The notes below the pieces were generated by a model, which was given only the letters and a program-made list of their open reading frames with translations, was not told the origin of the DNA and did no database searches. A program made the position numbers and the translations under genes. A stretch of 64,000 bases of DNA from Babylonia areolata (Eukaryota > Mollusca > Gastropoda > Neogastropoda > Buccinidae), in the NCBI RefSeq assembly GCF_041734735.1, contig NC_134900.1:32287370-32351369 (forward strand). Direction: 5' to 3'. Shown here piece by piece: positions 56,901 through 64,000 of this stretch. The number at the start of each line of letters is the position of its first letter. The first letter of the stretch is position 1.

Positions 56901-59900
56901 GTGTGCGCACAAGCGCATGCGTGCATGTGTGTACTTCCAACATTTCTCTGTATGTGATCATGTATATATTGTGCTCAAGTTTATCTGCACGTAAAGTAAA
57001 TGGGTGAGTGTGAAACAGGCTTCTTGAAAGTTATCTAAGAGTCAGACCTTTTTTAATTTCCTTTTTTTTTTTTTTAATGGCACATTTTAAATGATACGTG
57101 TTGTCATTCTCATCTTTTAATGACAGAAACAGGGGTACAGTAAATGATACATGTTGTCATAACGACAGAAACAGGGGTACAGTAAATGATACATGATGTC
57201 ATTGTCATCTTTTAACGACAGAAACAGGGGTACAGTAATGATACATGATGTCATTGTCATCTTTTAACGACAGAAACAGGGGTACAGTAATGATACAGGA
57301 TGTCACTGTCATCTTTTAACGACAGAAAGAGGGGTACAGTAAATGATACATGATGTCATTCTCATCTTTTAACGACAGAAACAGGGGTACAGTAATGATA
57401 CAGGATGTCACTGTCATCTTTTAATGACAGAAAGAGGGGTACAGTAAATGATACATGATGTCATTCTCACCTTTTAACGACAGAAACAGGGGTACAGTAA
57501 TGATACATGTTATTGTCATCTTTTAACGACAGAAACAGGGGTACAGTAATGATACATGATGTCACTGTCATCTTTTAACGACAGAAACAGGGGTACAGTA
57601 ATGATACATGTCATTGTCATCTTTTAACGACAGAAACAGGGGTACAGTAATGATACATGATGTCACTGTCATCTTTTAACGACAGAAACAGGGGTACAGT
57701 AAATGATACATGATGTCATTGTCATCTTTTAACGACAGAAACAGGGGTACAGTAATGATACATGATGTCATTGTCATCTTTTAACGACAGAAACAGGGGT
57801 ACAGTAAATGATACATGATGTCATTCTCACCTTTTAACGACAGAAACAGGGGTACAGTAAATGATACATGATGTCATTCTCACCTTTTAACGACAGAAAC
57901 AGGGGTACAGTAATGATACATGTTGTCATTGTCATCTTTTAACGACAGAAACAGGGGTACAGTAATGATACATGTCATTGTCATCTTTTAACGACAGAAA
58001 CAGGGGTACAGTAAATGTATGGACAGGGATCAGAAAACAACAAAGCACACTGGATGACGTGTCCAGCTTCAGAATGCTCTCTCTCTTTTAACTGCTTTTG
58101 TTTCAACTGACTGTGAACTCAGAAACTCATCCAGACACAGGCTGTGGAAAACAACTCAAAGCTACTGTGTCAACTCTCAGACTCACGTGCCACTAAACAT
58201 GTCCAGTGTTTAAACCACAGTCACCGGCACTATGACAACAAAAATGTCCCCTTTCTGACAGATCACCGGCCGATTCCCTCAAAGAACACAAGCTGAACAC
58301 TCACAGCATGGTACTGTATTGCATTACTGTTTGCCATGACAAATTTCTCTGTGTGAAATTCATAATCTCTCTCCACAGGGCGAACGCATCATCACAGTGC
58401 AGCCCCATCTTTTTTTTCTTTCATCTGCAAATGTATTTGTTTAACTATCAAAGTGGATTTTTCAACAGATTTTGGCCAGGGACAACCCGTTTCGTGTCAT
58501 GGAATCTTTTACATACATATTGCACACGTGACGTCAGTTTATCAACAATGCTTCCAAATCCCCGCAGACTCCATTACACACACCTCTGCAGCATTCACAG
58601 ATTCTAAAATTTTAAGTCCTGAAAAATGACAGCCAATTTTTTTTTTTTTTTTTTACCACACACCTTCAAACATCAAATACACCAAAGTATACCCCCACCC
58701 CCTTCCAACCACCCCCCAGACACAACTCACATTTCCGGGAGCGACGACGTCATTGCAGAAGTAGCACCCCAGCTGGCTGCCAGGAATGCCTTCAGACACA
58801 GGGAAGGACTTCTTGTCTCCCCCCGCTCCCTTAGTGGACTGGTCCGACTTGACCCCGTGTCGCAGGACCAGGAAGGTGTCAAAACCGAGGGCTGCATTGA
58901 TGACGATCTGGTGCCAGAGAAGAAAAACACTACTCTTTTGCTTTATAACCATGATAAAATATGAAGACACTGATCCACTACCAAATCTTTCAATTCAAAT
59001 GTTAGAACAAATTTGTTAACTATCACAAAATATCAGACCCTGTTCCACTATAAAATATTTCAAATCTAATCTTGATGAAGCGTATTTGTTCAAACAATAT
59101 TTTCAACAACATATCTTTCTCCCCACCTCTCCCTTCCCCCCCCCCCCCCCCCCCCCCCCCCCACCCCATGACAGTCTTTCTGCTTATGTGTGCATCAGCG
59201 TACAAGTTAGAAAGTAAGGGGTTGGGTGGGAGAGGTATGTTCTGAGTGATATTGTTTTTAAAATAGTAAATATAGCGAGTTTGTATGAACACACAATCCT
59301 GTATATCATTCATACCATACATACTGATAAATATGCTTTGAGCCGCATGTAAGTGCCGTATAAATGCTCATTATTATCATCATTATCATTTGTTAAATTC
59401 TTTTCATGTTCTCTGCATATTATGTATTTTCTAAGTACTCACAGGCAGGAAAATTACTCACGCATGCTCAGGTCTGTACACACGCTGACCTGTGAGTTTG
59501 TTGAAAAAAGTATTCACCTTGCATGTATCAGGATTTAAACTACACCAGACCACTGGGAAGGAAGTCCCACAAGCCACAGTCACTACACCCATCATCTACA
59601 CTGCAGTCAAAGGGAACTGACTGAAGCAAACACAAATACAAAAACTAACACAAACACACCAGAGACACACACATAACCAATCCACAAGCATGCACAATCC
59701 GGCACAGCTGCTGCGCAATATCAAACACACAACTACCACTCCCGATACCCCTCTATATCACACACACACACACACACTCATACACACACACACACACCCA
59801 ACACACCTTCCTCTTGGCAGCGGCGATGACAGTCGGCAGCCAGCGACTTTCCCGTGTGTCCATCAGGAGAAAGATGGCGTCGTGCTGTTCTATCAGCTCT

Positions 59901-60652
59901 TCCAGCCTTCGTACATCACCCTCCACCTGTTTTTCTATACCCGCTGCAAAAACATCACACACATTTTGTGGGTGTGATGTAAGAAACAATTAACACACCT
60001 ATTTCTCTATACTGTCCAGAAAAACGTCACACACATTTTGTAGGTGTGATACATAAAACACTCAAGGATACACCTGCTTCTCTATGCCTGCTGGAAAAAC
60101 GTAACACACCTACCAGTCACACACACACACACAAGCACGCACGCACACACACACATGCACGCACGCACACACACACACACACACACAGAGCAAGTATGAT
60201 ACAAGGAACACATGATAAACAAAAAATGTATGGCAGTATGTAAACTATGATTGTTATTTGTAAATTAAATTGTTATTTCTGATTTGTGTATTGTCTGTCA
60301 GAAAAAATGGAATGTAGAATGGGAAACCCAGAGTGGTATGAGGTAATGTGCAACTTTCAGATTGAAAAACTTACATGGCCGTACATGCAGGTGTTATGGG
60401 AAATGAGCGAGCTGACAGACTTGCTGGTAATGCAACAACGAGCGGCCTACATCTAGGAAAATCGGATATCCTCAGAAAAGTCAAAGAATACCAAAAACAG
60501 GTACAAGGCCATCACACCATCGATCGCCTCAAAGAAATAAAGGTAGAGAGAGGGAGTGGCCTAAGTCTGGCATGAAAGGTAGAGCACGTCTGTGTGTGTG
60601 TATGTGTATGCGCGAGTGTGTAAGTGTGCATATGGCAGTAGAGCTCTGTGTG

Positions 60653-60687
<35 letters not shown>

Positions 60688-60797
60688 GTGTAGAGGATGA
60701 AGTGTGTGTGTAAGCATGTCTGTACTGTGAGAGCAACAGAATATTGGATTGTGCAGGCGTGCATATATATATTTGTATGTGTGTGTGTTTGGGAGGC

Positions 60798-60852
<55 letters not shown>

Positions 60853-60939
60853 GGGGGGGGGGGGGGAATCTCATGTACGTTTGTGTATTTGTTTGTGCTT
60901 TAATATCTGTGAAACTGCATGTTTGTTGCATATCTGCTA

Positions 60940-60981
<42 letters not shown>

Positions 60982-62816
60982 GTCTGTATGTTTTACATTT
61001 ATTTGCTTATTTATTATCATTATTGTCATTTTATTTTACTTTAATTTATTTATTATTAGTAGTAGTTGTAGATTTTTTTTTTTTCACATTTAGATATTCA
61101 TTTACTTCTTTATTTCTTTAATTTATTTTTTCTTCTTTTTTTCCTTCTTTTTTTTTTTCTCAAGGCCTGACTAAGCACATTGGGTTACGATGCTGGTCAG
61201 CCATCTGCTTGGCAGATGTGGTGAAGCGTATATGGATTTGTCCGAACGCAGTGACGCCTCCTTGAGCTACTGAAACTGATACTGTCAAAAATTTACATCT
61301 TTCTTCAGAAATACTTTTTATAGTGTCTGTAAAACAGTTCATTACTTTTAACGCTGCAAAGCATTAACCCAAGCACTGTTAAAAGGCCTCTCAACAACAC
61401 TAGACAAAAAAAAAAGCAGGGCAGTAAAACACACCGTTAGTGAACACAAACTGCACTCACGTACTCGCTCATGACATGCGTTATCAGTCAGAGACACAGA
61501 TCACATACATCACACTCACTCACAACAAACACTGTTTTGGGTAGGTATGCCTAACTGCGAATGATACAGCCGAAGCGACCAGCTGAATGTGTATACTGTA
61601 AAGATCAAAAAAGTCAAACGTAGTTCTTTTGATTCTGAAGGCTTTCTCGGACTGTTTGCACCAGCACAAGTTCATCTACTCATTCTTTTCAACATTTTGT
61701 CGACGTTTGAAATAGCAGGGGTGCCTGAGGGTAAATGCGAACAGGCAAGTCTTATTGCGAACGATGGCTTTGGGTACATGTAGACAATTAAAACAGAAAC
61801 AGGTCTTTAACTCAGACATATTACTGGAACATTGCACCAGACTGTTGTTTTGTTGGCTGTGATCACACATACACACAGACAGACATTTAAATACACACGT
61901 CCCACACTGCACACAAATAGACATTTAAATACACACGCCCCACACCGCACACAAATAGACAGACATTTAAATACACACGCCCCACACCGCACACAAACAC
62001 ATCCCTTTGAGAGTGCTCAGAAACTGTGCAGCACCGTTCACAAATAGACTCACATCAAAATATCCTATGGTCTAATTGCAAACGACACTTTTGGAAATTC
62101 CTGTCAAAACTAATGTTCTGATCTGTCACCGATATGCTTTCTTAAATTCTCCCAACACTGGTAATGGGCATTCAACATATCCAATCAGATCAACTATTCT
62201 AAACTGTGTCAAAGTCCTACAACTTGCTTCCCTTAATTCTAGGATTTTGAGAGCCTATTTGTAACTTTGGTCGGCAGTGGTGCACGAAGAGAAAAAAAGA
62301 GAGCAGAAACAGCCAAAAATATCTGATGTTTGGCTGGTTCGTGGATATGGATATTCATCATGGTATCAAAAAAAGGTCAAAGCAGACGTTAAATTGTGAA
62401 GTGCAACTGTTACAAACTCTCTGAAGTGGGGCGGAAAACAAATCGTTTGTAATTACACGCTGTTCGCAATAACCCATACCTACCCAAATACATTGTCTGC
62501 TGATGACACTGTCACAAATGCTGCCAGTGCTTGGTAACTGAACATAGTACACAAAGAGTTCACACACTATCTGCATGTGAGTGTATTGCAGAGAGAAACG
62601 ATCGGCTTCAGTTCACACTGCTCTGAGTTGGGCAACCAAGACAAACAGGAAATATCTACAGCAGTCCACTGTCATTTTGTTGTTGTTGTTATTACTGTCA
62701 TCAACATCGCTAACAATTCTCATGACCAAGACAATTCTAAATCATGTAATCATTCCTTTCCTACCTGATACAGAATGTCCAGGCATTGGTATTGACAGGA
62801 CAATTCCTTCCGACAC
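49414..62816 (-). CDS. ATG7: ATG7, E1-like autophagy enzyme, last 8 coding exons (5'-partial)
   Basis: ATG7 activates ATG12 and ATG8-family proteins through an adenylate and then a thioester, and passes them to ATG10 and ATG3 in the cytosol. The eight minus-strand exons join in consistent phases into 272 C-terminal residues. Landmarks in fragment numbering: SIPMPGH 8-14; [11 protein letters not shown] 42-52; [11 protein letters not shown]; zinc cysteine pairs GCYFC 111/114 and CTAC 210/213; catalytic Cys133 in [23 protein letters not shown]; acidic end WDLSDDED. All match animal ATG7 in order and spacing. The region just after SIPMPGH is about two residues shorter than in human ATG7, and the C-terminus is a few residues longer. 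The 5' half, including the nucleotide-binding GAGTLG, lies beyond 64,000. Confidence 0.96.
49470..49895 (-). repeat. 54-bp minisatellite at the ATG7 exon H acceptor
   Basis: Eight near-identical units with AATATCACCTGTATGTAAAC and TGACTCACAAACAAGGTGAT. The first unit runs into the acceptor of exon H. Open in one minus frame, but not the exon's frame. Confidence 0.94.
50818..50937. repeat. 30-bp minisatellite, 4 units
   Basis: Units of ATCATCTGCACAGCCTGCCA plus AGATGTGTGT in the last ATG7 intron. No exon-edge match. Confidence 0.93.
51195..51905. repeat. GTCA-based tandem next to ATG7 exon G donor
   Basis: About 700 bp built from GTCAGTCAGGGAGTCAGTCA and GTGGGTCAGTCA variants, ending about 50 bp from the exon G donor. 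It creates the long Ser/Val/Gln-rich plus-strand ORFs. Confidence 0.94.
51953..52072 (-). CDS. ATG7: ATG7 exon G
   Basis: 120 nt, acceptor ATTGCAG, donor GTGACT. It encodes [19 protein letters not shown], then [13 protein letters not shown] as in other ATG7 C-terminal domains. Its first ~17 bases with the acceptor form part of a 36-bp unit repeated about 20 times upstream. Confidence 0.95.
52056..52785 (-). repeat. 36-bp minisatellite containing ATG7 exon G acceptor
   Basis: About 20 units at exact 36-bp spacing. On the minus strand each has TGCAG, the first ~17 bases of exon G (GTGACAGAGAGGTACAC) and then AGGTGATGACTG. Two variants alternate irregularly, with CACACAG or CAATCAG on the plus strand. 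Confidence 0.96.
53384..53420. repeat. (GT)n-(GA)n microsatellite
   Basis: A short compound dinucleotide repeat in the intron between ATG7 exons F and G. Confidence 0.85.
53534..53614 (-). CDS. ATG7: ATG7 exon F: second zinc cysteine pair
   Basis: 81 nt, acceptor TTGACAG, donor GTGAGT. It encodes [20 protein letters not shown] followed by CTACSPT; the CTAC pair completes the zinc site begun in exon C. Confidence 0.94.
53899..53962. repeat. (AT)n microsatellite
   Basis: About 64 bp of AT repeats directly joined to the antisense SINE fragment that follows. Confidence 0.95.
53963..54076 (-). mobile_element. SINE family A, antisense 3' fragment
   Basis: TTCTTCTTCTTCTG, CGTGGGCTGCAACTCCCACG and GGGCTTTTACGTGTATGACC are the reverse of the family-A 3' end, next to the (AT)n array. 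Confidence 0.75.
54110..54220 (+). mobile_element. CR1/L2-like LINE scrap
   Basis: [12 protein letters not shown] in the shifted frame matches the RRSFSVSGPCDWNEL segment of the LINE at 15,655. Very short. Confidence 0.5.
54635..54719 (-). CDS. ATG7: ATG7 exon E
   Basis: 85 nt, acceptor GTGACAG, donor GTGAGT. It encodes a variable polar loop and the conserved [16 protein letters not shown]-type tandem array starts directly at its acceptor. Confidence 0.93.
54722..55022 (-). repeat. GACATCA-type tandem at ATG7 exon E acceptor
   Basis: About 12 units of ACACCACACTGTGACATCAT and TCACAGTTACATCATC variants. On the minus strand each unit has a TGTCACAG-type acceptor-like end, and the array meets the true GATGTGACAG acceptor. 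Confidence 0.88.
55045..55235 (+). mobile_element. SINE family A, 3' fragment
   Basis: CCAGTAATCCATGTAAGCAT, ATTATGGAAACAAGAGCATA and GGAGTGTGGCTGCCTAGATG follow the family-A 3' half. Diverged. Confidence 0.65.
55285..55410 (+). mobile_element. LINE C-terminal scrap
   Basis: One frame reads [20 protein letters not shown] followed by LKTHD, the usual end of CR1/L2-like reverse transcriptases. Confidence 0.5.
55868..56538. mobile_element. TTAA-type MITE split by a SINE
   Basis: The left end TTAACTCTTTCACCACC at 55,868 and the inverted right end GGTGGTGAGAGAGTTGA at 56,521-56,537 belong together. The interior is interrupted at 56,012-56,404 by a family-A SINE with its own target duplication, so the SINE is younger. 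Confidence 0.65.
56012..56404 (+). mobile_element. tRNA-derived SINE, family A, full length with TSD
   Basis: A box TAGCCGAATGG (one change) and B box GGGTTCGAATC. Body as at 33,080, ending in (AGA)n. Direct repeats GCTCCCTGAAC flank it at 56,001-56,011 and 56,405-56,415. It ends about 195 bp from ATG7 exon D. Confidence 0.92.
56599..56714 (-). CDS. ATG7: ATG7 exon D: catalytic cysteine
   Basis: 116 nt, acceptor GTGTCAG, donor GTGGGT. It encodes [17 protein letters not shown], with the thioester-forming cysteine, then [18 protein letters not shown] of the crossover helix. Confidence 0.96.
57065..58016. repeat. ~47-50-bp minisatellite, about 18 units
   Basis: Units share TGATACATGATGTCATTGTC and TTTTAACGACAGAAACAGGG, with a variable AAATG/AATG join. 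It lies in the ATG7 intron between exons C and D, and no exon-edge match is seen. Confidence 0.95.
58318..58560 (-). mobile_element. SINE family B, antisense fragment
   Basis: AAATTTCTCTGTGTGAAATT, CTCTCCACAGGGCGAACGCA, AAGTGGATTTTTCAACAGAT and TTTTGGCCAGGGACAACCCG are the reverse of the family-B body. Confidence 0.65.
58731..58907 (-). CDS. ATG7: ATG7 exon C: adenylation domain and first zinc cysteine pair
   Basis: 177 nt, acceptor GCACCAG, donor GTGAGT. It encodes [20 protein letters not shown], a variable Lys/Gly/Ser loop, then [17 protein letters not shown]. The two cysteines are the first half of the structural zinc site. Confidence 0.96.
59138..59162. repeat. Poly-C run
   Basis: About 24 consecutive cytosines in the intron between ATG7 exons B and C. 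Confidence 0.9.
59807..59943 (-). CDS. ATG7: ATG7 exon B: adenylation domain
   Basis: 137 nt, donor GTGTGT. It encodes [20 protein letters not shown] and the conserved [13 protein letters not shown] followed by IAAAKRK. Two further copies of its 5' edge with acceptor-like sequence lie in the upstream intron up to about 60,115. Confidence 0.95.
59923..60115 (-). repeat. Three copies of ATG7 exon B 5' edge
   Basis: The true exon start and two upstream copies (59,996-60,065 and 60,072-60,110) share CACCTGYTTYTCTATRCC on the plus strand, then a CAG-like acceptor and ACACACATTTTGTRGGTGTG. The third copy still encodes GIEKQV after CCAG. Confidence 0.85.
60119..60188. repeat. (CA)n microsatellite
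   Basis: A CA repeat with GCACG interruptions directly after the exon B edge copies. Confidence 0.9.
60300..60560 (+). mobile_element. Non-LTR retrotransposon RNase H scrap
   Basis: [19 protein letters not shown] matches the HxGxxGNExADxLA motif of RNase H domains in LINEs of the I/Jockey-like groups. About 60 residues remain open. It lies in the ATG7 intron between exons A and B. Confidence 0.6.
60578..60980. repeat. (GT)n tracts
   Basis: Several TG arrays (60,641-60,690; 60,800-60,850; 60,942-60,980) with a poly-G run at 60,853-60,866. Confidence 0.92.
61163..61285 (+). mobile_element. SINE tail fragment, well preserved
   Basis: TCAAGGCCTGACTAAGCACA, CATCTGCTTGGCAGATGTGG, GGATTTGTCCGAACGCAGTG and GAGCTACTGAAACTGATAC form the complete tail without a head. 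Confidence 0.75.
61286..62764. other. ATG7 intron, nothing else recognised
   Basis: Apart from the 40-bp tandem at 61,868-62,000, complex sequence without coding support on either strand. Confidence 0.4.
61868..62000. repeat. ~40-bp minisatellite, 3 units
   Basis: Units with CAGACATTTAAATACACACG and CCCCACACCGCACACAAA. Confidence 0.92.
62765..62816 (-). CDS. ATG7: ATG7 exon A (first in window)
   Basis: 52 nt, acceptor GTGTTTAG, donor GTAGGT. It encodes [17 protein letters not shown], matching the conserved SIPMPGHPV of ATG7. It is too short for simple ORF finding; the phases to exon B (1 nt plus 2 nt, making an Ala codon) confirm it. Confidence 0.92.
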
Positions 62817-63084
62817 CTAAACACACACACACAACACACATACACACACACACACACAACCATTTAGAGTACAGCAATCCAAGCCAAAATATAAGGAAAT
62901 TAAAGCATTATAACAATGAACTAATCAGCACACACGGGGGACTTGATATAAAAATAGTTTCAACTCATAATGAAAATACACAACAACTGCAGACATCTAT
63001 GCAAAGTGAGAAATCAATCAGCACTAACTAAATCACCACACTGGATTCAACAATTTTATTCAAAGCATAATTTTAAAAAATTTT

Positions 63085-63965
63085 TTTAAAAACTAAATCC
63101 TCACCGCACCAGGTAAGTTCTTCAGAACGTTAAATCCTCACAACGCCAGAAAATATGTTCTCCAGAGCATTACTAAATCCTCACCAGAAACATTTTCTAC
63201 AGAGAATTAAAAAAAAACCCTAACTAAATCCTCACCACACCAGAAAGATTTTCTTCAACGCATAACAAAAAAGTTTTTGTTTTTAATATCTTAAAAATCC
63301 TCACCACGCCAGGAAACATTTTCTTCAGAGTATAAAAAAACCAACAACAGGCTAACTAAATCCCCAACATCCAGGAGATTTTCTTACAGCATTAAAAACA
63401 AAATCCTCGCCACATCAGTAAAGATTTTCTTCACAGCATTAAAAACAAAATCCTCACCACATCAGTAAAGATTTTCTTCACAGCATTAAAAACAAAATCC
63501 TCACCACATCAGTAAAGATTTTCTTCACAGCATTAAAAACAAAATCCTCGCCACATCAGTAAAGATTTTCTTCACAGCATTAAAAACAAAATCCTCGCCA
63601 CATCAGTAAAGATTTTCTTCACAGCATTAAAAACAAAATCCTCGCCACATCAGTCAAGATTTTCTTCACAGCATTAAAAACAAAATCCTCGCCACATCAG
63701 TAAAGATTTTCTTCACAGCATTAAAAACAAAATCCTCGCCACATCAGTAAAGATTTTCTTCAGAGCATTAAAAACAAAATCCTCGCCACATCAGTAAAGA
63801 TTTTCTTCAGAGCATTAAAAACAAAATCCTCACCACATCAGTAAAGATTTTCTTCACAGCATTAAAAACAAAATCCTCACCACATCAGTAAAGATTTTCT
63901 TCAGAGCATTAAAAACAAAATCCTCACCACACCAGGAAATATTTTCTTTGCAGACATTAAAAACA
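63085..63965 (-). repeat. 46-bp minisatellite derived from an ATG7 exon end and donor
   Basis: About 18 units. On the minus strand several still read LKKMFPGV or AKKIFPGV followed by GTGAGG (63,299-63,325 and 63,920-63,950), matching the KIFPGV that precedes exon A's residues in ATG7. The most repeated variant has ATCTTTACTGATGTGGCGAG instead. No unit is preceded by the rest of the exon, so the true exon lies right of the window. Confidence 0.9.
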
Positions 63966-64000
63966 AAACCCTAACAAAATCCTGACTGTAGTAAAAAGGA

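Noticed and set aside
57065-58016. CRISPR array
   Set aside because: Units are contiguous tandem repeats without unique spacers, in an animal intron.
60512-61121. His/Thr-rich and Val/Cys-rich ORFs
   Set aside because: They are (GT)n/(CA)n microsatellite translations.

Overview
The window is animal nuclear DNA. Two conserved, intron-rich metazoan genes sit in a sea of simple repeats, minisatellites, tRNA-derived SINEs, degraded LINEs and MITE-like elements. The style of the SINEs (several tRNA heads, and a shared tail ending in ACTGAAACTGAAAC) and the large CA/TG arrays look molluscan, most likely a caenogastropod snail. That placement is inference from memory of such repeats, not a search result. 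Layout: (1) 1-34,733, plus strand: a novel-type (delta/theta-like) protein kinase C gene. Fifteen coding exons give 646 residues, from inside the N-terminal C2-like domain to the TGA stop; the exon or exons coding the first ~40 residues are not in the window. (2) 34,734-49,413: a 14.7 kb convergent intergenic stretch with the probable long PKC 3'UTR, a 1.5 kb hAT-like DNA transposon with perfect 15-bp inverted ends, a degraded LINE, SINEs and small tandem arrays. (3) 49,414 to beyond 64,000, minus strand: the last eight coding exons of ATG7, the E1-like enzyme of autophagy. They cover the adenylation-domain C-terminal half with the catalytic cysteine, the zinc-binding cysteines and the acidic C-terminus; the 5' exons lie past the right edge. 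The genes are tail to tail and show no obvious functional link: PKC is a lipid-regulated signalling kinase, ATG7 activates ATG12 and ATG8. The main unusual signal is the relation between minisatellites and splice junctions. At seven exon edges in the two genes, the neighbouring intron holds extra copies, or a tandem array, of a short unit that includes the splice site and the first or last bases of the exon: PKC exons 5, 7, 8 and 13; ATG7 exons B and G; and the ATG7 exon just outside the right edge. Other arrays stop exactly at, or within about 50 bp of, acceptors (PKC exons 6 and 9, ATG7 exons E and H). In PKC exon 5 there are five identical upstream acceptors, each 30 bp apart, in frame and without stops. 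I found no evidence of prokaryotic genes, CRISPR, rRNA or bona fide tRNA genes.
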